Source: JBEHYA01 sp048498415 (GTDB lineage: Bacteria > Pseudomonadota > Alphaproteobacteria > UBA9219 > RGZA01). Taken from it: a stretch of DNA of 34,430 bases. Under the pieces are notes generated by a model. It was given only the letters and a program-made list of their open reading frames with translations. It did not search any database and was not told where the DNA came from. Location: contig JBEHYA010000011.1 of the NCBI GenBank assembly GCA_048498415.1, positions 1 to 34,430 on the forward strand. Reading direction: 5' to 3'. Positions 6,938 to 14,907 of the stretch are shown piece after piece; the stretch's first letter is position 1; every line of letters starts with the position of its first letter. The position numbers and the translations under genes were made by a program.

Positions 6938-9370
6938 TTAGCTGTCCACCGTCGCCGTCAGGGCGTTTTGCACGATGAAATCCTTGCGGGGTTCCACTAC
7001 GTCGCCCATGAGGGTGGCGAAAATGCCATCGGCTTCATCGGCGTGTTCCACCTTCACCTGCAGCAGCGTGCGGGCGGATGGATCGAGCGTGGTCTCCCAC
7101 AACTGTTCCGGGTTCATTTCGCCAAGGCCTTTGTAGCGCTGCATGGAAAGGCCCGAACGCGCTTCGCCGAATACTTTTTCAACAAAGCTGATGGGCCCCA
7201 GCACGTCGCCTTTTTCCTTCGACTTGATGGAAAGCTGGGCGGGCTTGGCAAACAGCGGAATGAGGAACGCGCCGGTCTGTTCCAGCTTGCGCGCTTCACT
7301 GCTCGCCAGCATATCGGCATCCAGGGTAAAGCGGTGCACGAGGCCGCGGCGGGTGCGCAGCACCGCATTGGCGCCGCTGGTATCCGCCTGCCATTCACTT
7401 TCATCGCCGTGGTTACGGTTCAAGCGCGCCGCCCACTCGGCCAGCGCCTTATCACGCATCTTCGGGTTGAACATGCCGGCGAGGAAGGCTTCTTCTAAAA
7501 CGCCCAGATGGCCCACTTTGCGGTTCAGCGATTCAATCGCTTCGCGCGCGATGCGGGCTTGTTCGAACACGCTCTGCAGGCCTTCGCCCGCCAGCAGTTT
7601 GCCATTGGCGCTTAAACCCGCGCCTTCCAGACCCAGCTCGCTGAGGTAAGCATCCAGCGCGGCTTCGTCTTTCAGATAGCGTTCTTTAGCCGAACCACGT
7701 TTGACGCGGTAGAGCGGCGGCTGGGCGATATAAAGGTAGCCGTTCTCGATCAGCTGCGGCATCTGGCGGAAGAAGAAAGTAAGCAGCAGCGTGCGGATGT
7801 GCGAGCCATCCACGTCGGCGTCGGTCATGATAATGATGCGATGATAACGCGCTTTTTCCGCGGCAAATTCTTCGCGGCCAATGCCGGTACCAAGGGCCGC
7901 AATCAGCGTGCCGATTTCTGCCGAGGACAGCATTTTATCGAAGCGCGCACGCTCCACGTTCAGGATTTTACCGCGCAGCGGCAGAATAGCCTGATTCTTA
8001 CGGTTGCGGCCCTGCTTGGCGGAACCGCCGGCGCTATCGCCTTCCACAATGAACAGTTCGGATTGCGCCGGGTCGCGTTCCTGGCAATCCGCCAGCTTGC
8101 CGGGCAGGCTGGTGATATCGAGGGCGCCCTTGCGGCGCGTCAAATCACGCGCTTTGCGGGCAGCTTCACGCGCCATCGCAGCTTCCACAATCTTGCCCAT
8201 CACGCGCTTGGCATCGGCCGGATGTTCTTCAAACCACTGGCTGAGAGCTTCGTTCACCACCTGCTCCACCACTGGGCGGACTTCGCTGGAGACGAGCTTA
8301 TCTTTGGTTTGGCTGGAGAATTTGGGATCGGGGACTTTGACGGAAAGCACACAAGTGAGGCCTTCGCGCGCATCATCGCCGGAGAGATCAATCTTCTCTT
8401 TCTTGGTGAGGCCGCTTTCGCTGGCGTATTTATCCACGCAGCGGGTGAGGGCAGCGCGGAAGCCGGTCAAGTGCGTGCCACCGTCGCGCTGGGGAATGTT
8501 GTTGGTGAAGCAGAGCACATTTTCGTGGTAGCTGTCGTTCCATTGCATGGCGACTTCCACCGTCATGCCGTCTTTTTCCTTGATGACAGCGATCGGCGGG
8601 TTATGCAGCGCTTCCTTGTTGCGGTCGAGATGCGAGACGAAGGCTTTCAGGCCGCCATCATATTCCATCTCAATCACTTTGGGTTCACTGGCACGGCGGT
8701 CGGTGAGCACCAGACGCACGCCGGAATTTAAAAACGCCAGTTCGCGCAGGCGGTGTTCCAGCGTGGAGAGATCGAATTCGGTATGCGTGAAAATTTCCTT
8801 GGACGGCATGAAGGTGACTTCCGTGCCGGTTTTATCCGATGCGCCCACCTTGGCGAGCGGCGCAACAGCCGCGCCGTTCTTGAAACGCATCGTCCATTCC
8901 GCACCCTGGCGCCAGATGCGCAAATCCAGAATATCGGAAAGCGCGTTCACGACCGACACGCCCACGCCGTGCAGACCACCCGATACCTTATAGGAGTTCT
9001 GGTTGAACTTGCCGCCGGCATGCAGCTGGGTCATCACGACTTCCGCCGCCGAAACGCCTTCTTCCTTATGGATATCCACGGGAATGCCGCGGCCGTTATC
9101 GTTCACGGTGGCCGAGCCATCCGCGTTCAAAATCACGTTAATTTCGGAGCAGTAGCCCGCTAAAGCTTCATCGATCGCGTTATCGACGACTTCATAGACC
9201 ATGTGATGCAGGCCCGAGCCGTCGTCGGTATCGCCGATATACATGCCAGGGCGCTTGCGCACCGCATCGAGGCCTTTGAGGACGGTGATGGCTTCGGCGC
9301 CATAATCGGGGGTATCAATTGTTTCTGCCACGTTCGATTTTGCCATTTTAAAAAAACTCTGATTACTCAC
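6938..9370 (-). CDS. gyrB: DNA gyrase subunit B
   Basis: This is the ATPase subunit of DNA gyrase, which introduces negative supercoils. The 810-residue product has the GHKL ATPase domain at the N-terminus (EVVDNAIDEA, DNGRGIPV, GGLHGVG), the transducer domain, and the TOPRIM domain (EGDSAGGSAKQGR, then DADVDGSHI). It ends with the QRYKGLGEMNPEQLWETT block. These mark GyrB rather than ParE. The start at 9370 is GTG with AAGGA 8 nt upstream. An ATG eight codons further in, at 9346, is an alternative without a clear ribosome site. The gene follows cca by 86 nt on the same strand, and a 75-bp palindromic element lies just past its stop. Confidence 0.97.
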   Translation of the reverse strand: MSNQSFFKMAKSNVAETIDTPDYGAEAITVLKGLDAVRKRPGMYIGDTDDGSGLHHMVYEVVDNAIDEALAGYCSEINVILNADGSATVNDNGRGIPVDIHKEEGVSAAEVVMTQLHAGGKFNQNSYKVSGGLHGVGVSVVNALSDILDLRIWRQGAEWTMRFKNGAAVAPLAKVGASDKTGTEVTFMPSKEIFTHTEFDLSTLEHRLRELAFLNSGVRLVLTDRRASEPKVIEMEYDGGLKAFVSHLDRNKEALHNPPIAVIKEKDGMTVEVAMQWNDSYHENVLCFTNNIPQRDGGTHLTGFRAALTRCVDKYASESGLTKKEKIDLSGDDAREGLTCVLSVKVPDPKFSSQTKDKLVSSEVRPVVEQVVNEALSQWFEEHPADAKRVMGKIVEAAMAREAARKARDLTRRKGALDITSLPGKLADCQERDPAQSELFIVEGDSAGGSAKQGRNRKNQAILPLRGKILNVERARFDKMLSSAEIGTLIAALGTGIGREEFAAEKARYHRIIIMTDADVDGSHIRTLLLTFFFRQMPQLIENGYLYIAQPPLYRVKRGSAKERYLKDEAALDAYLSELGLEGAGLSANGKLLAGEGLQSVFEQARIAREAIESLNRKVGHLGVLEEAFLAGMFNPKMRDKALAEWAARLNRNHGDESEWQADTSGANAVLRTRRGLVHRFTLDADMLASSEARKLEQTGAFLIPLFAKPAQLSIKSKEKGDVLGPISFVEKVFGEARSGLSMQRYKGLGEMNPEQLWETTLDPSARTLLQVKVEHADEADGIFATLMGDVVEPRKDFIVQNALTATVDS

Positions 9371-9405
9371 TATATAGTCCTTCGCATTCCAAAGGCGATT
9401 ACAGT

Positions 9406-9424
9406 CGCCGGCGTTTGGCCGGCG
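9406..9424. other. Hairpin between cca and gyrB
   Basis: A perfect 7-bp inverted repeat, CGCCGGC-GTTTG-GCCGGCG, lies in the 86-nt leader of gyrB. There is no T-run after it on the minus strand, so it is not a standard terminator for cca. It may simply be a short palindrome or a leader structure of gyrB. Confidence 0.5.
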
Positions 9425-9456
9425 AAAAAGCCGCTTAAAAAATGCGGGTCAGACCG

Positions 9457-10662
9457 CTAATTGACGATAAGGCTTTTGGCGTATGCCAGGCATGCGTCCC
9501 TGCCCGGCACGAAATTTTGCGCCATCCACCAGGTCTCCACTTTCTGGAGAATCTCGCCTACGCGAGGGCCTGATGGGAGCCCTAATGCCAGCAAATCTTC
9601 GCCCTTGATGGGAAAGGATTTAGGCACCCATTTTTCTAGCACTTCTGTGGCCGATTCCCAATTAAATTGCGCAGCCCGGGCCTGCGCGAGAACCATAAAT
9701 TCCTCAGTTAAATCAAAGCCATAGCGGTAGAGGCAAAAAGACAGCTGCGAGGTATCGAACCTTCCATCGGAGACAAGCGGATTTTCCAGATATTGCCCCA
9801 GTTTTTGGGCTTCCATATTCGAGAGCGCGAGGCGCGATTTCAGCTCAAGCGCGAGCGCTTTTTTACCATCAATGAGCGCAGCAAGACGCAAAAGCGCGTT
9901 CGGCGCCGCCGGTTTTTTGCGCATGCGTTCATAAGAAAGCAGGCTGCAAAGTTCCGCTAAATTATTCGCTTCAGGTAAAACGTGCGGCAATACCTCGTGG
10001 CTCATCATCAGCATCCAGCTCTCGGCGGGATCGTGCGCAGCGAGCAGTTTTTTGATTTCCTGCCAGATACGTTCGCGTGCAAGATTTTTAATTTTGGGTG
10101 CCGCGGCCTTCAACGCGCTCAACGTCGCTTCATCCGGCGCATGGCGGCCATAACGGGCGAAGAAACGGAAGAAGCGCAGCACGCGCAAATAATCTTCCCG
10201 AATGCGGGTGCCGGCATCGCCCACAAAAACAATGCGGCCCTCGCGTAAATCCCTTTGGCCATCGAAGTAATCGTGAATATTGCCCGACGCATCCTTGCTC
10301 ATGGCATTGATGGTAAAATCGCGCCGCGCGGCATCTTTTTGCCAGTCGCGCGTGTATTTCACTTTGGCGTGGCGGCCATCGGTTTCGATATCTTCGCGGA
10401 GCGTGGTGATCTCATACGGCTTGCCTTCGATCACGGCCGTGATGGTGCCGAACTCCACGCCCGTGGGCACGGCCTTGTGGCCTGCGCTCTCCAGAATTTT
10501 TGTGACTTCTTCCGGCAGCGCCGTGGTTGCAAGGTCAACGTCACCGATGGGAAGGCCCAGCCATTCATCGCGCACAGCGCCGCCCACCACGCGCATCTCG
10601 TGGCCGGCTTTTGTGAAGAGATCGAGGAGCGCGACAAGCCGCGCATCGGAAAAGAGAGACAT
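9457..10662 (-). CDS. cca: CCA tRNA nucleotidyltransferase (poly(A) polymerase family)
   Basis: This enzyme adds or repairs the CCA 3' end of tRNAs using CTP and ATP. The nucleotidyltransferase head has RVVGGAVRDEWLG followed by GDVDLATTALPEEV, the class II GGxVRD and metal-binding DxD motifs. The flexible-loop region RRDFTINAM and the neck motif (IREDYLRVLRFFRFFARYG) follow, then a helical tRNA-binding body. I chose the ATG at 10662 (401 residues), which places the catalytic motif near residue 25 as usual. In-frame ATGs at 10710 and 10818 would add an unconserved Thr/Ser-rich N-terminus, and none of the three has a good ribosome site. It precedes gyrB on the same strand and is divergent from the hydrolase gene. 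Confidence 0.92.
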   Translation of the reverse strand: MSLFSDARLVALLDLFTKAGHEMRVVGGAVRDEWLGLPIGDVDLATTALPEEVTKILESAGHKAVPTGVEFGTITAVIEGKPYEITTLREDIETDGRHAKVKYTRDWQKDAARRDFTINAMSKDASGNIHDYFDGQRDLREGRIVFVGDAGTRIREDYLRVLRFFRFFARYGRHAPDEATLSALKAAAPKIKNLARERIWQEIKKLLAAHDPAESWMLMMSHEVLPHVLPEANNLAELCSLLSYERMRKKPAAPNALLRLAALIDGKKALALELKSRLALSNMEAQKLGQYLENPLVSDGRFDTSQLSFCLYRYGFDLTEEFMVLAQARAAQFNWESATEVLEKWVPKSFPIKGEDLLALGLPSGPRVGEILQKVETWWMAQNFVPGRDACLAYAKSLIVN

Positions 10663-10936
10663 GGGAATGGAAAAACGAGGAAGGGAAGTGGTTGAGAAAA
10701 GGTGAGCCATCACCATACATGAATAACGCGCCGGCCCGCCTTTCTTTGTCGATTGAGTCTGGTGGGCGAATTCACCGGCATTCGTAGTTGTACCCGCCCT
10801 TTCGACCGGAAACCCCATAATTTTCGATTGGAATAAACTAGCTAAGTTATTGAAATATATACGTTAAGCATAGGTTTTAGGCTTATTTTAAGGCCGTAAC
10901 ATTAAATTAGATTTTTTCAACCACCAAAAGCGTTTT
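10663..10936. other. Divergent intergenic region between cca and the PBP-type hydrolase
   Basis: The part from about 10820 to 10936 is strikingly AT-rich compared with its surroundings, as expected for two promoters facing apart. I could not fix a convincing -35/-10 pair on either strand. The part nearer cca may be its leader or an N-terminal extension. No RNA gene or repeat is seen. Confidence 0.5.
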
Positions 10937-12502
10937 ATGGCCGAGCCAGATAACACCATTCTTTATTACAAAGGCAAGCTTGATGCAGCCACGCAAAGCT
11001 ATGCCGTCGTTGACCTGACCGATGGCAGTGTTATTGGCAAAAATATTGATGCGGCGCTGCCGCTGGCTTCCGTGACCAAGCTGTTCACGGCCGCCACCAT
11101 CATCCATGGCGCGGGCACCGGCTTTGTGTATGACGAAGCGGGCGACAGCAAGGCCGAGAAAAAGCGCAAGAAAACCCTGCGCGCCCTGATGAAAGATTTC
11201 CTGTCGTTTTCGCGTAACGAAAATGGGCCCAAACTGGTGGGCAACGCGTTTGGCAGTAACGATGCTGCAGAAAAAGCATTCCTCGATCTCAAGAAAGACC
11301 TGGGCCTTGATTCATGGAACCCCAAACTCAAACTGGGCCAAAGCAGCTACACCACAGGCTATAACGCGGATGGCGACGGCCCCATGGCATCCCCGCGCGA
11401 TGTGGCGAAGGTGCTTTCCTATCTTTACAGCGTGGATAACGGTAAATTCATGGAAGATTTTGCCAGCCCCAATGCGGCGGGCGGCCACACCATGGAATAT
11501 GCCTTCAATGACAAGGATGGCAAAAATCTGGTGGAAATGATCGGCGCGAAATCCGGCACCAACCCGAAAGCCGGCGACATCACCGCCGCCCTGCTGTTCC
11601 GTAATAAAACCAACGGCCACATTTATGCCAGCTTCGCGCATATGGGGAGTAGCGACAAGCGCCCCAATATTGTGAAGTGGATGGAGTGCCTGGGCGGCCT
11701 GTTCCAGACTGCCGGCCAGCATGATGTTGCGGTAGCATCGGGGGCCCCGTCGCTGGATACGTCATACGTGAAGCTTGGCGATGGCGGCATGGACTCCCCC
11801 ACGGGCAAAGGCGCATCATGGGACGAGCTCTATAAAATGGTTTCCGACATGCCGCCGGTGCCGCATCCGCGGCCCATTGAAAAGCCAAAAGCGCCATGGG
11901 TGCCGGATGACGTGCGGAATATCGCGCTGTCGCGCACCATTTCCTATAATGACGCGCTGAATGTTGTGCCGAAAATACCCGCAGCACCGAAAACGCCGGC
12001 CCAGCTCCGCGAGATGATGATCCTGGCGCAGCTTGATAAAGACAAGCTGGCCCAGACGAATGTGGCCGCGCTGGATGCTGCGAATGCCGCGCTGGCCGAT
12101 AAAGCCAAGGCTGATGCCGTGCCGTTGCCCAAGAAACGCCCCGCGCCCCCCGAAAAAGAGGGCGATCAACAGCCGGCGGCGCAGCCCGCCAATGATGCAC
12201 CGGCGGAAGATGTCATGCGCCGCATCAATTTCATTCTTACGGGGAAAACGAAGTACCTGAAGAAAGGCGAAAAGCCGGACCGCGAATGGAAACGCGCGTT
12301 GCAGAACGATGTCGCCAAGGCGCTCGGTAAGGGCACAGCGACCGACGATGGCGTGTTTACGCCCGATAAAGCGCTGAACGATGGCGTCATCGGCAAAGGC
12401 ACGGTCAAAGCGCTACGCGAATACCAGAAGCTTTATAAAGCGCAGGGCGGAGATGTTGTCCCCCTTGTTAAGACCGCCGCCGCGCCCCAGCCCGGCGTTT
12501 AA
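10937..12502 (+). CDS. Penicillin-binding-type serine hydrolase (D-Ala-D-Ala carboxypeptidase-like) without signal peptide
   Basis: A 521-residue protein whose first half carries the three motifs of serine penicillin-binding proteins in order: SVTK (SxxK, about residue 44), SRN (SxN, about 93) and KSG (KTG-like, about 206). This suggests a D-alanyl-D-alanine carboxypeptidase or related hydrolase. A Pro/Ala/Lys-rich linker follows (about residues 305-425). The C-terminus has an NDGVIGKGTVKALREYQ run resembling peptidoglycan-binding PG_binding_1 repeats. The oddity is the N-terminus: it begins MAEPDNTILYYKG, with no hydrophobic signal, and the frame upstream closes at a TAA at 10889 with no ATG, GTG or TTG start between. 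Export by an unusual route or a cytoplasmic role are both possible. Substrate is unknown. Confidence 0.75.
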   Translation: MAEPDNTILYYKGKLDAATQSYAVVDLTDGSVIGKNIDAALPLASVTKLFTAATIIHGAGTGFVYDEAGDSKAEKKRKKTLRALMKDFLSFSRNENGPKLVGNAFGSNDAAEKAFLDLKKDLGLDSWNPKLKLGQSSYTTGYNADGDGPMASPRDVAKVLSYLYSVDNGKFMEDFASPNAAGGHTMEYAFNDKDGKNLVEMIGAKSGTNPKAGDITAALLFRNKTNGHIYASFAHMGSSDKRPNIVKWMECLGGLFQTAGQHDVAVASGAPSLDTSYVKLGDGGMDSPTGKGASWDELYKMVSDMPPVPHPRPIEKPKAPWVPDDVRNIALSRTISYNDALNVVPKIPAAPKTPAQLREMMILAQLDKDKLAQTNVAALDAANAALADKAKADAVPLPKKRPAPPEKEGDQQPAAQPANDAPAEDVMRRINFILTGKTKYLKKGEKPDREWKRALQNDVAKALGKGTATDDGVFTPDKALNDGVIGKGTVKALREYQKLYKAQGGDVVPLVKTAAAPQPGV

Positions 12503-12511
12503 TTCCCATAT

Positions 12512-12517
12512 TATAAT
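12512..12517 (+). promoter_or_regulatory. Possible -10 element of the polysaccharide locus
   Basis: A perfect TATAAT lies in an AT-rich patch just after the hydrolase stop codon. No good -35 is found 16-18 nt upstream, so an activator may be needed, or the match may be chance. Transcription starting near 12524 would produce a leader of about 63 nt holding the structures described next. Confidence 0.3.
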
Positions 12518-12525
12518 ATATGCCG

Positions 12526-12563
12526 CCGCCTTGTGAGGGCGGAGCGAACCGCCTAAGCTTTTT
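12526..12563 (+). terminator. Alternative hairpins with a T-run: terminator or attenuator before the sugar locus
   Basis: Three segments, CCGCC (12526-12530), GGCGG (12538-12542) and CCGCC (12549-12553), can form two mutually exclusive stems. The downstream stem is followed by TAAGC and five T residues (12559-12563), as in an intrinsic terminator. The upstream stem would prevent it. It may simply end the hydrolase gene, or attenuate the polysaccharide operon. Confidence 0.4.
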
Positions 12564-12589
12564 GCCTGATTCTTCAGGAGAAAGCTTTG
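12555..12589 (+). promoter_or_regulatory. Hairpin sequestering the Shine-Dalgarno sequence and TTG start
   Basis: AAGCTTT (12555-12561) pairs perfectly with AAAGCTT (12581-12587). Inside it CCTGA (12565-12569) pairs with TCAGG (12574-12578) around a TTCT loop. The AGGAG ribosome-binding site (12576-12580) and the first base of the TTG start codon (12587) are inside this structure. That is the layout of a translational operator or RNA thermometer. No T-run follows, so it is not a terminator. Confidence 0.55.
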
Positions 12590-13666
12590 CCTGTTTTAGC
12601 CCCCATTTTGGCTGACGATTTAGCCGCCATTGATGCCGCGCTGGATGAGCGCGACGCGCTAAAGGGCGCCACGATTTTAGTCACGGGGTGCGCCGGCTTT
12701 CTTGGCTATATGTTCATGCAGTATCTGGCGCGCCTCGAAGGCGTGAAGCTGATTGCGCTGGATAGTTTTCTGCTGGGCAAACCCGCATGGCTTACCAACC
12801 TCACAGCCAAACGCACCAACATCACGTTGCACAGCTTTGATATCGCCAAGGGTTCAATCGCCGATATTCCGGGCGCCGGAAAAGCCGACTACGTCATCCA
12901 CATGGCCTCCATCGCCTCGCCGCCCTTCTACCGCGAATATCCGCTGGAGACGCTGGATGCGAATATCTGGGGCCTGCGCAAGCTGCTTGATTTCTATGTG
13001 GGCAAAAAGCTGAAAGGTCTTTTGTTTTTTTCTTCCAGCGAAATTTACGGCGATCCGGTGGCGAGCGCCATTCCCACGCCCGAGGATTACCGCGGCAATG
13101 TCGCCTGCATGGGCCCGCGCGCGTGTTATGACGAAGCAAAACGCTTTGGCGAAACGCTGTGCTACACCTTCTTCACCAAATACAAAATGCCCATCGGCAT
13201 TGCGCGCCCGTTCAATAATTACGGCCCCGGCATGCGCCTTGGCGATAAACGCGCGCCGGCCGATTTTGCCAAAGCGGTGATGGAAAACCGCGCGATTGAA
13301 TTATTTTCTGATGGCACGCCCACCCGCACCTTCTGCTACATCACCGATGCGATTACGGGGTATTTGAAAGTGCTCATCAACGGCCATGGCGAAGCGTTCA
13401 ACATCGGCATGGATAAGCCGGAGATCACGATCAAGCGCCTTGCCGATTTATTTGTGGATGGCGCCCGCAAAGAACTGAACTATACCGGCAAAGGCGTGGT
13501 GCTCTCGCCGCCGCCCACCAAAGAATATCTCACCGACAACCCCAACCGCCGCTGCCCGGTGATTGACAAGGCGCGACAGCATTTAAATTTTCGCCCCTCC
13601 ATCGGCGTGGAAGATGGCGTGGCGCGGTTCCTGCGTTTCCTGAAAGAAAATGAGGATGCGCGATGA
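12587..13666 (+). CDS. NAD-dependent sugar epimerase/dehydratase (UDP-glucuronate decarboxylase-like)
   Basis: This is an extended short-chain dehydrogenase acting on a nucleotide sugar. It has the NAD-binding TGCAGFLG run at residues 33-40, a catalytic serine in FFSSSEIYGD (about 150) and Y181-x3-K185. The C-terminal part (RPFNNYGPGM, TRTFCYITDAITGYL, FNIGMDKPEITI) resembles UDP-glucuronate decarboxylase (UXS) and dTDP-glucose dehydratase relatives. UXS is favoured because the next gene encodes a UDP-glucose dehydrogenase-like enzyme that would supply UDP-glucuronate. The start is TTG at 12587, placed 6 nt after a strong AGGAG. No ATG occurs before the Rossmann motif. It is the first gene of the polysaccharide locus and its stop overlaps the next start. 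Confidence 0.82.
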   Translation: MPVLAPILADDLAAIDAALDERDALKGATILVTGCAGFLGYMFMQYLARLEGVKLIALDSFLLGKPAWLTNLTAKRTNITLHSFDIAKGSIADIPGAGKADYVIHMASIASPPFYREYPLETLDANIWGLRKLLDFYVGKKLKGLLFFSSSEIYGDPVASAIPTPEDYRGNVACMGPRACYDEAKRFGETLCYTFFTKYKMPIGIARPFNNYGPGMRLGDKRAPADFAKAVMENRAIELFSDGTPTRTFCYITDAITGYLKVLINGHGEAFNIGMDKPEITIKRLADLFVDGARKELNYTGKGVVLSPPPTKEYLTDNPNRRCPVIDKARQHLNFRPSIGVEDGVARFLRFLKENEDAR

Positions 13667-14907
13667 TCGCTGTTCTGGGTCTTGGCTTCGTCGGCCTCAC
13701 CACGGCACTGGGTTTCGCGGAAAAAGGCTTTGCCGTTACGGGTTTTGATTTATCTGCTGAACGCAGCGCCGCGCTGGCCGGCGGCAAAGTGCCATTTTTC
13801 GAGCCGGTATTGGAAGAAAAACTCCGCGCGCATACGGGCAAGCATTTTCGCCTCGCCAAAGACCTGAATGAGGCATTGAGCCATGCGCAAATCGTGTTCC
13901 TGTGCGTCGGCACGCCCACCGGCGATGATGGCCGCGCGGATCTGCGGCCATTATTATCGGCGATGGATAGCGTGGTCCAGGCCAGCAAGGGCACGTTCCG
14001 CACGCTGGTGATCAAATCCACCGTGCCGCCCGGCACTTTAGATAAAGAATTGCGCGGCGCCTTACAAAAAGCCGGCGTCAAGGTTGGCGTTGATCTTGGC
14101 CTTGCCAGCAACCCGGAATTTTTGCGCGAAGGCCATGCGTGGGATGATTTCATCACACCTGACCGCATTGTGCTGGGCGTGGAAGACGAGAAAAGCAAAG
14201 CCGCGCTGGAAAAAATTTACAGCCCCTTTGGCGTTTCCCTGCGTTTCGTCTCCCCCAGCACGGCCGAGTTCATCAAGTACCTTTCCAATACGCTGCTTTC
14301 CACGCTCATCAGCTTTTCCAATGAAATGGCGATGCTGGGCGACAAGATTGGCAATATCGATATCAAAGCCGCGTTCAAGGTGCTGCATGAAGACAAGCGC
14401 TGGTCGGGGGCGCCTGCCAATATGGCCACCTATGCGTGGCCCGGCGCCGGGTTTGGCGGGTATTGTTTGCCGAAAGATACGGCCGCACTGGCCGCCCGCG
14501 CGCGTGAATTTGGTTTGACCCCGCACATGCTGCAGGGTGCGATTACCACCAATGCGGAAGTTAAAAACTTTGTGGTCGAGAAAATCGCCGCAAGCACCCC
14601 GAAGGATGCGGTGATTGGTATTCTGGGCTTATCCTTCAAGCCGGGTTCCGATGATGTGCGTGATGCGCCGTCGGCAGCGGCCATTCGCGGCCTCATCAAA
14701 AAAGGCTACAGCAACATTCACGTATTTGATCCCATGGCGAACGCGGAATTTGCCAGGGCCTACCCCGATCTCAAAATCATTTACGAAAAAAATCTCGCCG
14801 ATCTGTTGGCGAAATCCACGCGCCTCGTGCTGCTCACGGCGTGGCCGGAATTTAAAAATCTGCCCACGGAAGCAAAAGCCAAACTCCTCGATTTCAGGTA
14901 TACCTAA
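13663..14907 (+). CDS. UDP-glucose/GDP-mannose dehydrogenase family protein
   Basis: This enzyme oxidises the C6 alcohol of a nucleotide sugar to a carboxylate in two NAD-dependent steps. The 414-residue product has the N-terminal NAD motif GLGFVG (residues 6-11), the central AEFIKYLSNT helix with catalytic Lys205, and the active-site cysteine C268 in GAGFGGYCLPKD. The C-terminal UDP-binding domain follows, with LSFKPGSDDVRDAP. UDP-glucose to UDP-glucuronate is the most likely reaction given the preceding UXS-like gene, though GDP-mannose or N-acetyl sugars cannot be excluded. Its ATG overlaps the upstream stop (ATGA) and its own stop shares a base with the next ATG, so it is translationally coupled on both sides. 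Confidence 0.88.
   Translation: MIAVLGLGFVGLTTALGFAEKGFAVTGFDLSAERSAALAGGKVPFFEPVLEEKLRAHTGKHFRLAKDLNEALSHAQIVFLCVGTPTGDDGRADLRPLLSAMDSVVQASKGTFRTLVIKSTVPPGTLDKELRGALQKAGVKVGVDLGLASNPEFLREGHAWDDFITPDRIVLGVEDEKSKAALEKIYSPFGVSLRFVSPSTAEFIKYLSNTLLSTLISFSNEMAMLGDKIGNIDIKAAFKVLHEDKRWSGAPANMATYAWPGAGFGGYCLPKDTAALAARAREFGLTPHMLQGAITTNAEVKNFVVEKIAASTPKDAVIGILGLSFKPGSDDVRDAPSAAAIRGLIKKGYSNIHVFDPMANAEFARAYPDLKIIYEKNLADLLAKSTRLVLLTAWPEFKNLPTEAKAKLLDFRYT

Noticed and set aside
7799..8731. Open frame of 310 codons on the plus strand
   Set aside because: It lies wholly antisense to gyrB. High GC at third positions gives such frames; the product is rich in His, Phe, Gly and Ala with no known motif.
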